A DNA stretch of 64,000 nt from an uncultured Phascolarctobacterium sp. (GCA_905200645.1 CAJKLD010000002.1:1-64000), one strand, 5' to 3'. Numbered from the stretch's first letter, positions 38,463 through 49,022 are shown. The notes: generated from the sequence alone by a model not told the origin. Numbers and translations: made by a program.

Positions 38463-38906
38463 TTATTTTTCCAGCGCCATAATTTTATCTACACGGCGTT
38501 CATGCCTGCCCCCGGCAAATTCTGTCTCCAGCCAGGTGTCGGTAATCATTTCCGCAAGGCCTACGCCGGTAGTGCGCTCTCCCATGCAGAGTACGTTGGC
38601 ATTGTTATGCTCGCGGCTCATTTTTGCAGAAAAAACGTCGGCGCACAAAGCGGCACGAATACCCTTACATTTGTTGGCAGCAATAGAAATACCAATACCG
38701 GTACCGCAGATTAAAATACCGCGTTCAGCGCCGCTCTCGCCGCTGATAATATCCTTGCACAGCTTTTCCGCAAAATCCGGATAATCCACACTGTCTTCGT
38801 TATAGGTGCCGTGGTCGACAATTTCTACGCCTTTTTCCGTTAAATACTTTTTGATGTGCTCCTTTAAATGGAAGCCGCCGTGATCACAAGCCATTGCAAT
38901 TTTCAT
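38463..38906 (-). CDS. rpiB: Ribose 5-phosphate isomerase B
   Basis: A 147-residue isomerase of the LacAB/RpiB family converting ribose 5-phosphate and ribulose 5-phosphate. The N-terminus MKIAMACDHGGFHLKE carries the Asp-His of the active site; GILICGTGIGISIAANK holds the catalytic Cys loop, and REHNNANVLCMGERTTG follows. The ATG at 38906 (GGGAGG 10 bp before) is preferred to the TTG at 38912. Confidence 0.92.
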   Translation of the reverse strand: MKIAMACDHGGFHLKEHIKKYLTEKGVEIVDHGTYNEDSVDYPDFAEKLCKDIISGESGAERGILICGTGIGISIAANKCKGIRAALCADVFSAKMSREHNNANVLCMGERTTGVGLAEMITDTWLETEFAGGRHERRVDKIMALEK

Positions 38907-38977
38907 AAACAAATTCCTCCCGTCAGATTAGCACGGCAGCGCATTTTTTGCGCTCTCTGCTCATCCGCATTTTTAAT

Positions 38978-40099
38978 TTATTTTATCATAAAAGCAGGTA
39001 ATTGTTTACCGTTTTTTAATTGGAACGCACTATTTTCCCAAGTAATTATCTGATAGCCTGCCGCCTTGCGCAAACGGTTCATAATTGCCAGGCCGATGCC
39101 GTCTTCTGCAACTCCCTGCGCCAAAATAACGTCGGGTTTAGTGCGGTCAAAATCGCGCAGCAGATAAAAAAGCTCTGCCGCCAGTTTTTCGCGGCTGCCG
39201 CCCCAACAGGACAGCAAAATATTTTTTTGTTTAGGCAGCTTCGCGCTCATGGCAGCGTCACACAGCACGCCCACCTTCAAGCCATAAGCCACCGCCTGCT
39301 CCGCCGCCAGCGGCAGACGCTCCGCCGCCTCGCCCTCCAGAAGATATACCGGCTCCTGCGGCGCATAATGGCGGTATTTCATGCCCGGAGCTTTAGGCTT
39401 AAAATTTTTGTCGCCCAATAAAGCCGGGTCTATTTCTACAACGCCTAAAACCTCCGTAAGCATTTCGTAGGTTACGCCGCCCGGCCGACAAATTGTAGGC
39501 ACGGGACTAGTCGTATCTACCACCGTGGACTCCAAGCCTACGCCGCAGCTGCCACCGTCCAAAATGCCGGCGATTTTACCGTCCATATCCTCCAGAACAT
39601 CCTGTGCGTTAGTAGGACTTGGTCTGCCGCTGATATTGGCCGACGGCGCGGCAATCGGGCAGCCGCAGGCGCGGATAAACTGCTGTGCATATTCGTTGAC
39701 AGGAAAACGCACGCCTACAGTTTCCAGTCCGGCGCTGGTTACGTCGGGAATGATTTCTGCCTTCGGCACAATCATGGTCAAGGGGCCGGGCATAAAATGC
39801 TCCATAATTTTTTTAGCGTTGGCGTTCAAGCCCGTGGTCAGCTGCGCAATATCCTCCTTGCGGGCAATATGTACAATGAGAGGATTATCCTGCGGTCTGC
39901 CCTTTGCGGCAAAAATTTTTGCCACCGCCGTAGGATTTAAAGCGTCGGCGCCCAAACCATAAACGGTTTCCGTGGGAAAGGCCACTACCTCTCCCTGACG
40001 GATAAGCTGCGCTGCCGCTTGGTAAGCCGCCATATCTAAATTATTTTTTGCTGCGTCAGTCTCACAGCTCTTTTGCAGCCTCCAATAACAGGTTTGCAT
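38978..40099 (-). CDS. Threonylcarbamoyl-AMP synthase (Sua5/YwlC type)
   Basis: A 373-residue enzyme making threonylcarbamoyl-AMP for t6A37 of ANN-decoding tRNAs. The catalytic domain (about 15-205) has VAFPTETVYGLGA, KGRPQDNPLIVH and the PSANISGRPSPT motif. A C-terminal Sua5 domain (about 235-370) distinguishes it from short TsaC. The ATG at 40099 (MQTCYWRL) is preferred, matching the usual N-terminus and with AAGGAG upstream; it still overlaps prmC by 38 bp, so the two are coupled. Confidence 0.9.
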   Translation of the reverse strand: MQTCYWRLQKSCETDAAKNNLDMAAYQAAAQLIRQGEVVAFPTETVYGLGADALNPTAVAKIFAAKGRPQDNPLIVHIARKEDIAQLTTGLNANAKKIMEHFMPGPLTMIVPKAEIIPDVTSAGLETVGVRFPVNEYAQQFIRACGCPIAAPSANISGRPSPTNAQDVLEDMDGKIAGILDGGSCGVGLESTVVDTTSPVPTICRPGGVTYEMLTEVLGVVEIDPALLGDKNFKPKAPGMKYRHYAPQEPVYLLEGEAAERLPLAAEQAVAYGLKVGVLCDAAMSAKLPKQKNILLSCWGGSREKLAAELFYLLRDFDRTKPDVILAQGVAEDGIGLAIMNRLRKAAGYQIITWENSAFQLKNGKQLPAFMIK

Positions 40100-40991
40100 A
40101 CTTTTCTTCGTCTCCTTCACACGCTGCCTTTACGGCAAAAACCATGCGCTCAACGCCTGCATAATCTTTGCGCACGCTGGTTTTGCTAAAGCCGTTGGCT
40201 AAGCATAGCTTCGCTACCTCGTCCGCTTGGTTGATGCCTACTTCAAAAGCCAGCAAGCCTTCGTCGGCCAAATGCGCAGCAGCCTCCGCCGTAATGCGGC
40301 GATAAAAATCAAGACCGTCATCACCGCCGTCCAGCGCGCCGCGCGGCTCCTGCTGCACATCCTTATCTAACCCGGCAATATCCGCCGCCGGAATATAGGG
40401 CGGATTAGATACTATAATATCAAATTTTTTCTCTAAGGGCAGCTTGCCGAAAACATCGCTGCGTACAAAGCCAATGCGTCCGCTGACGCCAATTTTATCG
40501 GCGTTTTCTTTAGCTACTATTAACGCGTCCACGCTGATATCCACGCCAACGCCCTTCGCCCGGGGCAGATAATCCAACAGAGAAACAATAATCGCGCCGC
40601 TGCCTGTGCCGATATCGAGAATTTTTACGTCGCCGTCTGGTCTCAGCACATTTGCCGCCCGCACGATACTTTCTACTAAAAGCTCCGTTTCCGGACGCGG
40701 AACAAGGGTAGCCTGCGTAACCTTAAAGGTGTTGCGCATAAAAGCTTTTTCACCCAAAATATACGCCAACGGCTCAAAATTGCCACGTCGCTGCACATAT
40801 TCACGATATTTTGCCAGCTCCTCTTCGCTTAAGGGACGCTCAAAATCCACATACAATGTAATGCGCTGGCACTTTAAGACAGCACAAAGCAGTACCTCCG
40901 CATCCAAGCGCGGATTTTCCACGCCCTTTGACTCGAAGTACTGCTTCGTCCAATTTAAAATTTTCATGATTGTCCAGACAGACTTAGCCAT
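40062..40991 (-). CDS. prmC: Release factor glutamine methyltransferase
   Basis: A 309-residue class I methyltransferase that methylates the Gln of the GGQ motif in RF1 and RF2. It has an N-terminal helical domain, the AdoMet site ILDIGTGSGAI and catalytic NPPY (VSNPPYIP). It starts one base after prfA, whose product is its substrate. The C-terminus extends a little past the usual end (ACEGDEEKYANLLLEAAKEL). Confidence 0.93.
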   Translation of the reverse strand: MAKSVWTIMKILNWTKQYFESKGVENPRLDAEVLLCAVLKCQRITLYVDFERPLSEEELAKYREYVQRRGNFEPLAYILGEKAFMRNTFKVTQATLVPRPETELLVESIVRAANVLRPDGDVKILDIGTGSGAIIVSLLDYLPRAKGVGVDISVDALIVAKENADKIGVSGRIGFVRSDVFGKLPLEKKFDIIVSNPPYIPAADIAGLDKDVQQEPRGALDGGDDGLDFYRRITAEAAAHLADEGLLAFEVGINQADEVAKLCLANGFSKTSVRKDYAGVERMVFAVKAACEGDEEKYANLLLEAAKEL

Positions 40992-40992
40992 A

Positions 40993-42060
40993 TTATTTCA
41001 CCTGTCTTAGTTGCTCGCTTTGCTTGGCGGTAATCAGTGCATCCAAAAGCTCGTCCATATCCCCGTTGACGATAGTTTCCAGCTTATGCAGTGTCAAGCC
41101 GATACGGTGGTCGGTAACGCGGCCTTGCGGATAATTGTAGGTGCGGATACGCTCGGAACGGTCGCCGGTGCCAACCTGGCTCTTACGGTCCTCGGCGGTA
41201 GCTGCGCGCTGCTCTTCCTGCGCCTTTTCCAAAATGCGGGCACGCAGCACGCGCAAACATTTTTCGCGGTTTTTCAGCTGGGATTTTTCATCCTGGCATT
41301 GCGCCACAATGCCTGTGGGAATATGCGTCATACGCACTGCGGACTCGGTTTTATTTACATACTGGCCGCCTGCGCCGCCGGCACGATAGGTGTCGATACG
41401 CAAATCGGCAGGATTTATTTCCACATCCACTTCCTCTGCTTCGGGCAGCACAGCTACCGTAACGGTGGAAGTGTGCACGCGGCCTTGGGATTCCGTTTCG
41501 GGCACGCGCTGCACGCGGTGCACGCCGCTTTCAAATTTCATGCGGCTGTAAACGGCGTCGCCGTTAATTTGGAAAACCACTTCCTTAAAGCCGCCCAGCT
41601 CCGTAGGACTGGAATCCATAACCTCCACCCTCCAGCCGCGAGCTTCTGCATAGCGCAGATACATGCGGAACAAAACTCCGGCAAACAGCGCCGCTTCCTC
41701 GCCGCCTGCGCCGCCGCGAATTTCGACAATAACATTTTTATCGTCATTGGGGTCTGAGGGCAGCAGCAAAATAGTTAAGCGCTGCTCGTATTCTTCAATT
41801 TGCGGCTTAATTTCTTTAAGCTCCTCCCGCGCCATTTCCGTCAGCTCATCATCCTCGTTAGCGTGCAGAATTTCTTCTGCCTCGTCGCGAACGCTGCACA
41901 AATCGCGGTATTCGCGATACGCGGTAACGATTGGCTCCAACTTAGCATGCGCTTTGGTAGCCTTCAGCCAATTAGCTTGGTCAGCAATTACATCAGGGTC
42001 GCTGATTTTTGCTTCTAAATCTAAATATCTGTCCTCTATAGCCTGCAATTTGTCGAGCAT
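40993..42060 (-). CDS. prfA: Peptide chain release factor 1
   Basis: A 355-residue RF1 that reads UAA and UAG. The peptidyl-hydrolysis loop is [19 protein letters not shown], and the anticodon-like region and C-terminus have the RF1 pattern ([21 protein letters not shown]). It is upstream of prmC, which modifies it. Confidence 0.96.
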   Translation of the reverse strand: MLDKLQAIEDRYLDLEAKISDPDVIADQANWLKATKAHAKLEPIVTAYREYRDLCSVRDEAEEILHANEDDELTEMAREELKEIKPQIEEYEQRLTILLLPSDPNDDKNVIVEIRGGAGGEEAALFAGVLFRMYLRYAEARGWRVEVMDSSPTELGGFKEVVFQINGDAVYSRMKFESGVHRVQRVPETESQGRVHTSTVTVAVLPEAEEVDVEINPADLRIDTYRAGGAGGQYVNKTESAVRMTHIPTGIVAQCQDEKSQLKNREKCLRVLRARILEKAQEEQRAATAEDRKSQVGTGDRSERIRTYNYPQGRVTDHRIGLTLHKLETIVNGDMDELLDALITAKQSEQLRQVK

Positions 42061-42111
42061 AAAAATCTCCTTTAAGCGTCAATTTATAAATCTAAAATAT
42101 TTTTGCCGAAA

Positions 42112-42993
42112 TTATTCCTCAATAATTTCTTCCGGCGGCAGCACAGCTTTCAAAGAAGCAATGGCCACCTCAATTTGGCTGTCGTCCGGCTGACGGGTGG
42201 TAAGCTTCTGCAAAAGCAGTCCCGGCATAATTGCTATATGCACCAGACGGTTGTCCGCATGTGCGCCGGCAAAACGAATCAGCTCGTAGCTGACACCTGC
42301 GATAACGGGCATTAAAATAATGCGGGAGGCAATGCGCTCCAACAGATTTGGCCAGCCCAAAAAGGTAAAAATAAACATGCTGATAAGCATAACAATCATT
42401 AAAAAGTTAGTACCGCAGCGAGGATGCAGGGTACTGAACGGACGCACATTTTCTACCTTCAGCGGCAGCCCGGCCTCATAGGTATAAATAGTTTTGTGCT
42501 CTGCGCCATGATATTGGAAGACACGCTGAATATCTTCCATAGAAGAAATAGCGGCAATATAACTCAAAAAAATTATCATACGCAGTACGCCCTCTGCCAA
42601 ATTCAGCAGCATTGGGTCGTCTGTCAGCGAATGCAGCAGATGCATGGACCAAGTAGGCACGACGATAAACAGGCCTATGGCCAAAGCTACCGAGGTCAAA
42701 ATAGTCAGCACCATTTCTTTATCAGAAAGCTGTTCGTCTTCATCGCCGCTGATTTGAGCGGAATAAGCCAAGGCTTTCATGCCGTCATGTAAGGATTCAA
42801 ATAAAGCAATAACGCCGCGCAGCAGCGGTTTTTTCAAAATTGGATATTTATCGCGGATGCTGTTGACAGGATTTACGTCCACCGAAATTTCTCCGTCGGG
42901 CTTGCGCACAGCTACGGCAACCTTATCCGTACCGCGCATCATAACGCCTTCAATAACAGCCTGTCCGCCTACGTTAGGTTTTTTACAGGTCAT
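42112..42993 (-). CDS. DUF1385 (YqhQ-like) membrane protein
   Basis: A 293-residue protein starting MTCKKPNVGGQAVIEGVMMRG, the family signature, with four or more membrane segments in the middle and conserved YHGAEHKTI and HPRCGTNF motifs between them. The histidines and cysteine could bind metal, but function is unknown. The ATG at 42993 follows AGGAGA by 6 bp and is preferred to 43014. It commonly sits by rpmE and prfA in Firmicutes. Confidence 0.88.
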   Translation of the reverse strand: MTCKKPNVGGQAVIEGVMMRGTDKVAVAVRKPDGEISVDVNPVNSIRDKYPILKKPLLRGVIALFESLHDGMKALAYSAQISGDEDEQLSDKEMVLTILTSVALAIGLFIVVPTWSMHLLHSLTDDPMLLNLAEGVLRMIIFLSYIAAISSMEDIQRVFQYHGAEHKTIYTYEAGLPLKVENVRPFSTLHPRCGTNFLMIVMLISMFIFTFLGWPNLLERIASRIILMPVIAGVSYELIRFAGAHADNRLVHIAIMPGLLLQKLTTRQPDDSQIEVAIASLKAVLPPEEIIEE

Positions 42994-43130
42994 AACTAGT
43001 CTCCTAAATTCCATAATTCTAAAAATTGCAGTTTAGGAATTGTACAATCTAATACACAGCAAACAGCATGTTTTAAAACATACTGTGGCATTTTCCGGCA
43101 CGCCAAAAATTTTACACAAACTTTTTCTGA

Positions 43131-43171
43131 AAAATAAATACAGCAGAGCGACATAAAGCTGCTCTGCTGTA
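43131..43171 (-). terminator. Terminator of rpmE
   Basis: TACAGCAGAGC (complement of 43161-43171) pairs with GCTCTGCTGTA (43139-43149), followed by TTTATTTTT on the minus strand. Confidence 0.85.
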
Positions 43172-43181
43172 GATATAGAGA

Positions 43182-43385
43182 TTATTGTTCTTTGTTGTAG
43201 CGCTTGTTGAATTTTTCAATGCGGCCGCGAGCAGCAACGTTACGTTGTTGACCAGTGAAGAATGGATGGCATTTAGAGCAAACATCCACGCGAATCTCTT
43301 TTTTAGTGCTACCAGTTACAAAAGTCGCACCACATGCGCAGGTAGCGGTAACTTCACCGTATTTCGGATGAATCTTTTCTTTCAT
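43182..43385 (-). CDS. rpmE: Ribosomal protein bL31, zinc-binding type
   Basis: A 67-residue protein with zinc ligands C16, C18, C36 and C39 (CAC and CSKC), so it is the zinc-containing (C+) form. HPFFTGQQ is the family signature. TGAGGTG precedes the ATG. Confidence 0.96.
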   Translation of the reverse strand: MKEKIHPKYGEVTATCACGATFVTGSTKKEIRVDVCSKCHPFFTGQQRNVAARGRIEKFNKRYNKEQ

Positions 43386-43478
43386 TCTTTACACCTCACT
43401 TTACTTTAGAACAGATTAGTTTCATCATTAAGATATTAACACTAGATGATTGTATCATATAGTTTAATGCAAAGCAAG

Positions 43479-44795
43479 TTATTTTTTTGCAAATTTCTTA
43501 ATACCCTGCATATAGTTGATAAATTGCCGCGCCGTGCGTCCGGAAATGCCGCCGTGATGCAGTTCGAATCTTTTAGCTTCCAAATGCAGCTCTTCCTCGG
43601 GAATTTCCAAGCCTTCCCGCCGCGCCAGCTCGCTGACAATAGCAAAATATTCCTTTTGGTCTGGCTGTCCGTAATAAATGGTACAGCCAAAGCGATTGAC
43701 CAACGAAAGCTTTTCCTGCATGGTATCTGATTTATAAATACCTTCTTCATTAGTTACGTCGTTTCTGTCTTTCCAGGTTTCATTGATTAAATGGCGGCGG
43801 TTGCTGGTGGCGTAAATTAAAATATTATCCGGGCGCACCTCTAAGCCGCCTTCGATAACGGCTTTCAGATATTTGTATTCCGTTTCAAATTCCTCAAAGG
43901 ATAAATCATCCATATAAATTACAAAACGGTAGTTACGGCTTTTAATTTGGGCAATAATCTCTGACAAAGCCTGAAACTGGTGCTTATAAATTTCAATGAG
44001 CCGCAAGCCTTGGTCATAATATTCGTTAATCAGCGCTTTAATGCTGCTGGATTTACCCGTGCCGCTATCGCCGAAAAGCAGCACGTTATTGGCAGGCCGT
44101 CCGGCTACAAAGGCTTCGGTATTTTCCCGCAGAGCCTGCTTCTGCCGCTCATAGCCGACTAAATCAGCAAAAGTTATAGCTTCGGTATTAGCAATGGGGA
44201 CTAGTTCTGCCGTGATTCCCTCCTGCGCCAGGCGAAAGGCTTTGTTCAAGCCTAATTTGCCCACGCCGTAGGCCTTATAAAAAGCGGTCACTAATTCATA
44301 AAAAGCTGCCGCAGTTTGCGCGTTGGCTAAAGCTTCGCTTAAACGCTGCACCTTTTCGCTGATATTTTTATTGTAGCGCGTTTCCTTTTTGCTCACCGCC
44401 TGATAATTGGTTATTACGCTAAAGCAGTTGATGCCCAGTTCCCTTTCCAAGGACGCAAAATCATAAGCAAAAAGCTGTTGGAAAACAGCAAAATCGTTTA
44501 ACACCAAAATATTGACGCTGCCCTCGCAGGCACCCTCTTTTTCGCAGGTAATGGCAAAGGGCGTTTCCACGCTGACTAAAAGATAGGTCAAATAATTGTG
44601 CCACAAATTTTTATTGAAGCCGTACACCGTAGCAATATCCAGTAAACGGTGAATTTGGTCGTATATTTTGCTGATGACTGCCTCTTTATTATAGCTGCCG
44701 CTCTCCACTTGAGCGCAAACGTCGGCCAAGGGCTGCAGCAGATTATCCTCCGGCAGATTGCGATAAACAATTAGTTTTGACACAAGCTTGTGCAT
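43479..44795 (-). CDS. AAA ATPase of the DUF815 family
   Basis: A 438-residue cytoplasmic protein. A poorly conserved N-terminal half (1-190) leads to the ATPase domain (about 195-430) beginning FADLVGYERQKQALREN. Walker A is LLFGDSGTGKSSS, and Walker B is FVIYMDDLSFEEFE, followed by the YATSNRRHLI sensor. The helical lid HHGGISGRTARQFINYM closes the protein. Members are widespread and uncharacterised. It follows ade by 38 bp and may be co-transcribed. Confidence 0.85.
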   Translation of the reverse strand: MHKLVSKLIVYRNLPEDNLLQPLADVCAQVESGSYNKEAVISKIYDQIHRLLDIATVYGFNKNLWHNYLTYLLVSVETPFAITCEKEGACEGSVNILVLNDFAVFQQLFAYDFASLERELGINCFSVITNYQAVSKKETRYNKNISEKVQRLSEALANAQTAAAFYELVTAFYKAYGVGKLGLNKAFRLAQEGITAELVPIANTEAITFADLVGYERQKQALRENTEAFVAGRPANNVLLFGDSGTGKSSSIKALINEYYDQGLRLIEIYKHQFQALSEIIAQIKSRNYRFVIYMDDLSFEEFETEYKYLKAVIEGGLEVRPDNILIYATSNRRHLINETWKDRNDVTNEEGIYKSDTMQEKLSLVNRFGCTIYYGQPDQKEYFAIVSELARREGLEIPEEELHLEAKRFELHHGGISGRTARQFINYMQGIKKFAKK

Positions 44796-44833
44796 AATTC
44801 CCCTCCATTTATTGCACTTATTTAGCTAAAATT

Positions 44834-46552
44834 TTATTTTATAAACTGAAAATGCTCCGCGTCAAACATGCCCATATCCGTAATGCGCAGGCGCGGAATC
44901 ACCGGCAGCGCCATAAAGCTTAGAGAAACAAAAGGGTCAACGCCGTCAGGCACGCCCTGTCGATGCGCCAGTCTTTGAATTTTCTCCAAGTCGTCGATAA
45001 GCTTTGCAGGCGTATCGCTGCTCATTAAACCGCAGATATTCAGCGGCACCGTACCGACAACACTGCCGTTTTCTACCAAGGTATAGCCGCCCTGCACGCG
45101 CACCAGCTCGCGGGCGGCAATCTCCATATCCGCAGGATTAGTACCGATAACAATTAAATTATGTGAATCATGCGCTACGGTAGTAGCCGCTGCACCGTTT
45201 TGCAGACCGTAGCCGCTCAACAGTCCCAAGCCTAAATTGCCCGTGCCTTGATGACGCTCCAGCACCGCAATCAAATGCAGTTCGCCTTTAGCTAATGCAG
45301 CCTTGATTTCGCTGCCCTGAATACTGCCGCGCTCCGTAAAAATTTCGCCCGGCAGCATTTTTATCACGGGATATTCCTTAGCCGCAGCAAAATTTTCCGG
45401 TGCAAAATCGGCGGCAGAAAAAGGCGCAGGACGCACGCTGCCACGCAGCTGCGCCGCAGGTATCAGCGGCGTAATATTTTCACAGGCCGTCCAAGCGTCC
45501 ACGCCCTTATGGAAAACATGCAACGGCACAAAATTTTCTAAATCCTGCAACACAACCAAATCTGCCTGCCAGCCGGGAGCGACAGCGCCCAAACGACGCA
45601 GGCCGTAAATCTGCGCGGCGTTGATGCTGGCCATAGCCAAAGCCTTAAGCGGCGACAGTCCCAACCGTACCGCCTTACAGATACAGTGGCGAACAGTTCC
45701 CTCGCGGCGCATATCTGCCAAATGCTTATCGTCAGTACAAAACGCCATATTGCGGGTGGAAATATTTTCGCGCACCGCGCCCTCGATAATAGCTGTTAAA
45801 TTTTTCGACGCGCTGCCTTCGCGCACCAAAACCGCCATACCGGCGCGCAGCTTTTCTTTGGCTTCCGTCCAGCTGATGGATTCATGATCGGTAGCAATGC
45901 CGCTGGCGGCGTAGGCCTGCAGCTCCCGCCCCGAAAGCATGGGCGCATGGCCGTCGATAATGCGGCCGTCGTCTAAAAATAATTGTAATTTTGCCAGCAC
46001 GCCTGGAGCGTTGTTAAGCACTCCCGGTACGTTCATCATTTCGCCCAAGCCCAAAACCTGCGGCTCCGTCATCAACTCCGTCAGCGCCGCCGCGTCCATT
46101 ACGCAGCCTGCGTGCTCAAAGGGCGTAGCCGGTACGCAGCTGGGCAGCTCCACATAATAATTTATCGGCATGTGCCCGCCTGCGCGCAGCATATAGCGAA
46201 TGCCTTCCGCGCCCGCCACGTTGGCAATTTCGTGAGGGTCGGTAATCAGTGTAGTGACGCCCCAGCGCAATTCTTCCGCCACATAACTTTCGGGAGCGGC
46301 CATACTGCTTTCTACATGGCAGTGCGCGTTGATAAAGCCGGGAGCAATATACGCGCCGTCCACGTCAATTATTTTTTTCGCTGCAAAATCAGATGCAGAA
46401 TTTTTTGGCAGCACAGCGGCGATAACACCGTCCGCAACGGCAATATCAGCTTCATAAACAGTTTCGGTCAACACGTCAACGACCCTGCCGTTTCTTAGCA
46501 GAAGGTCAGCAGGGTCATTGCCTAATGCGACCGCCCGTACACGGTCGTTCAT
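44834..46552 (-). CDS. ade: Adenine deaminase
   Basis: A 572-residue amidohydrolase converting adenine to hypoxanthine and ammonia. The metal motif INAHCHVESSM and the DDKH segment (FCTDDKHLAD) are characteristic of Ade, and the C-terminal domain VAHDSHNLIVIGTN is conserved. It is 16 bp after the purine permease gene, so uptake and deamination are linked. Confidence 0.94.
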   Translation of the reverse strand: MNDRVRAVALGNDPADLLLRNGRVVDVLTETVYEADIAVADGVIAAVLPKNSASDFAAKKIIDVDGAYIAPGFINAHCHVESSMAAPESYVAEELRWGVTTLITDPHEIANVAGAEGIRYMLRAGGHMPINYYVELPSCVPATPFEHAGCVMDAAALTELMTEPQVLGLGEMMNVPGVLNNAPGVLAKLQLFLDDGRIIDGHAPMLSGRELQAYAASGIATDHESISWTEAKEKLRAGMAVLVREGSASKNLTAIIEGAVRENISTRNMAFCTDDKHLADMRREGTVRHCICKAVRLGLSPLKALAMASINAAQIYGLRRLGAVAPGWQADLVVLQDLENFVPLHVFHKGVDAWTACENITPLIPAAQLRGSVRPAPFSAADFAPENFAAAKEYPVIKMLPGEIFTERGSIQGSEIKAALAKGELHLIAVLERHQGTGNLGLGLLSGYGLQNGAAATTVAHDSHNLIVIGTNPADMEIAARELVRVQGGYTLVENGSVVGTVPLNICGLMSSDTPAKLIDDLEKIQRLAHRQGVPDGVDPFVSLSFMALPVIPRLRITDMGMFDAEHFQFIK

Positions 46553-46568
46553 AATTGTACCTCTTTCG

Positions 46569-47945
46569 TTACATATAAATGTATTTCAGAATAAAGATAA
46601 CTGCCAGCACACAAACCAAAAGATTTACTTTTTTCTCCTTCAATTTGCCGGTCAGCATATTTAAAGCTACATAAGAGATAACGCCCATGGCGATACCTTC
46701 GGAAATAGAATACATAAACGGCATAGCAATGGTAGCAATAAACGCTGGAACAGCCTCGCTATAATCGTTCCAGTCAATTTTTACAATGCCGCTAAGCATC
46801 ATAAAGCCAACAACAACTAAAGCCGGAGCAGTTGCAAACGCTGGAATCGCTAAAAAGATAGGCGCAAAGAACAGGCTCAACAAAAAGAGCACTGCCACCG
46901 TCAACGCCGTCAATCCGGTACGTCCGCCCGCAGCAACACCGGCGCTGCTTTCCACAAAGGTTGTAACCGTAGAAGTACCAAGGCAGGCGCCCACAGCAGT
47001 GGCAGTGGAATCTGCCAGCAGCGCGCCTTCAATTTTGGGCAGCTTACCGTTTTCGTCCAGCATTTCCGCTTTGGAAGCTACGCCAATCAAGGTTCCCAGC
47101 GTATCGAAAAGGTCAACAAACATAAAGGATACTACTATTGTAATAAAATTAAAGGAAGCAATGGCTCCGAAATCCATCTGCATTAACGTAGGCGCTAAGC
47201 TGGGAATGGAAATACCGTTGGCAAAATTAGGCATTACCGAAAAAGCTCCTAATTTAGGATTGGGAATGTAAAGGCCGGTAAGCTCGCAAATCATACCTAA
47301 AACCCAAGTAGTCAGAATACCCAACAAAATACCGCCGGGAACTTTTTTCGCCAGCAGCGCAGCCGTAAGCAAAATGCCAATCAATGCCAACAGCGCGCCG
47401 ATACCCGTAGAAGCAAAGCTGCCGTCGGCTAAAGCCGCTCTAAAATTATATAAGCCAACCAAGCACGGCCCGTCTACAACAACCTTCGCGTTTTGCAGAC
47501 CGATAAAAGCAATAAACAGACCGATACCTCCGGTCACGCCTAATTTTAAAGACAAGGGAATACAGTCAAACAGCGCCTCGCGCACTTTAGTTAAGGATAA
47601 TAAAATAAAAATTAAGCCTTCTACAAAAACCGCAGCCAGCGCAACCTTCCAGGAATAACCCATTGCGCCGCAGACAGTATAAGCAAAGAAAGCATTTAAG
47701 CCCATGCCCGGAGCCAAAGCGAAAGGATAATTGGAAAGCAAAGCCATTAAAATGGTACCAATCGCCGCGCCTAAAGCAGTCGCCGTAAATACCGCGCCTG
47801 CGTCCATGCCGGAAGCGCTTAAAATGCCCGGATTAACTGCCAAAATATAGGCCATGGTCATAAAGGTAGTTAGACCGGCTATCACTTCTTTTTTAACACT
47901 GGTATGATTTTCTTCCAACTTAAAGAACGCTTTTAAACACTCCAT
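46569..47945 (-). CDS. AzgA/PbuG-type purine permease
   Basis: A 458-residue inner-membrane carrier of the NCS2/AzgA branch. Its N-terminus KKEVIAGLTTFMTMAYILAVNPGIL is the group signature; the family's GMGLNAFFAYTVCGAMGYSWKVAL and FMFVDLFDTLGTLIG segments follow. These transport adenine, hypoxanthine or guanine with H+. The ATG at 47945 has AAGGAGG 6 bp upstream. No purine riboswitch is seen in the 41-bp gap upstream. With ade it forms a salvage operon. Confidence 0.9.
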   Translation of the reverse strand: MECLKAFFKLEENHTSVKKEVIAGLTTFMTMAYILAVNPGILSASGMDAGAVFTATALGAAIGTILMALLSNYPFALAPGMGLNAFFAYTVCGAMGYSWKVALAAVFVEGLIFILLSLTKVREALFDCIPLSLKLGVTGGIGLFIAFIGLQNAKVVVDGPCLVGLYNFRAALADGSFASTGIGALLALIGILLTAALLAKKVPGGILLGILTTWVLGMICELTGLYIPNPKLGAFSVMPNFANGISIPSLAPTLMQMDFGAIASFNFITIVVSFMFVDLFDTLGTLIGVASKAEMLDENGKLPKIEGALLADSTATAVGACLGTSTVTTFVESSAGVAAGGRTGLTALTVAVLFLLSLFFAPIFLAIPAFATAPALVVVGFMMLSGIVKIDWNDYSEAVPAFIATIAMPFMYSISEGIAMGVISYVALNMLTGKLKEKKVNLLVCVLAVIFILKYIYM

Positions 47946-47986
47946 GACAATCCTCCTTAACAAGTTACGCTAAAAAATATTTTTAT

Positions 47987-48853
47987 TTAATAGGTCAGAA
48001 TTTCCGGCCCATTTTCCGTAATTAAAATGGTGTGCTCCCATTGAGCGGAAAGACTGCCGTCCTCGGTGTAAACGGTCCAATCATTAGCCGCATCAACATA
48101 CACATTTTTGCGCCCCATATTGATCATGGGCTCGATAGTGAAAATCATGCCGGGAACTAAAACCATACCGGTTTTGCGCTTGCCTACGTGGCAGACAAAC
48201 GGCTCCTCGTGAAAATCCACACCGACGCCATGACCGCCAAATTCGGTTACTACGCTGTAACCGTGCTTGCGTGCCAACTGCGCAACAGCCGCGCCCACGT
48301 CGCCCAAATAAGCCCAAGGCTGCGCAGCTTCAATCCCCCGCAGCAGGCATTGCTTGGTAATAGCCACTAAATCAGAGGCAGGCTTGCGCACCTTACCCAG
48401 CATAAACATCCGGGAAGCGTCGGCATAATAGCCCTTATAAATAGTGGAAACGTCAACATTAACAATGTCGCCGCTTTTTAAAACGTCATGCTCACTGGGA
48501 ATACCGTGGCACACCTGATCGTTCACCGAAGTACACACAGATTTAGGAAAGCCGCAGAAGCCCAAAGGCGCGGGTGTAGCACCATGAGCAATGGTAAAAT
48601 CATAAACAATGGTATTGATTTCCTCCGTAGTCATACCTACTTTAATATGCTTTGCCACTTCATCCAAAACGGCCGTATTTATTTTACAGGCCTCGCGAAT
48701 ACCGGCAATCTGCTCCGGAGTTTTAATCATCTCGCGGTCAGGAACCTCTTTTCCTTGCGCGCGCAGCAGCTCAATTTTTGCGTCAATCATTTGGTGGCAG
48801 TCGGCATAAGGCTTGCCGCTGCCGCACCAACATAATTCTTGTTTTTCTTCCAT
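47987..48853 (-). CDS. map: Methionine aminopeptidase with N-terminal SEC-C zinc motif
   Basis: A 288-residue type I enzyme that removes initiator Met. Residues 1-20 hold a SEC-C motif (CWCGSGKPYADC), the kind of zinc module found in SecA; in Map it is thought to help ribosome docking. The catalytic domain (about 43-288) has the metal ligands in VDVSTIYKGYYADASR, GGHGVG, FTIEPMI and WEHT. The gap to the downstream permease gene is 41 bp. Confidence 0.93.
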   Translation of the reverse strand: MEEKQELCWCGSGKPYADCHQMIDAKIELLRAQGKEVPDREMIKTPEQIAGIREACKINTAVLDEVAKHIKVGMTTEEINTIVYDFTIAHGATPAPLGFCGFPKSVCTSVNDQVCHGIPSEHDVLKSGDIVNVDVSTIYKGYYADASRMFMLGKVRKPASDLVAITKQCLLRGIEAAQPWAYLGDVGAAVAQLARKHGYSVVTEFGGHGVGVDFHEEPFVCHVGKRKTGMVLVPGMIFTIEPMINMGRKNVYVDAANDWTVYTEDGSLSAQWEHTILITENGPEILTY

Positions 48854-49022
48854 AAGTAATCTATGCTCCTTATCTAAAATTTTTTACCTTTATATCTTAT
48901 ATGTCTTCTATTTTACCACATTTAAGCTCTTTTTCACATTTTCACCGGAAAATATTATTACCAAGCTTGGCTTTTTATGTTAAAATATTTGCATACGACT
49001 AAAAAGAAGAAAGGAAAATTAC

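Noticed and set aside
47946..47986. Purine riboswitch before the purine permease and ade
   Set aside because: The gap is 41 bp and is too short; no three-way junction pattern is seen.
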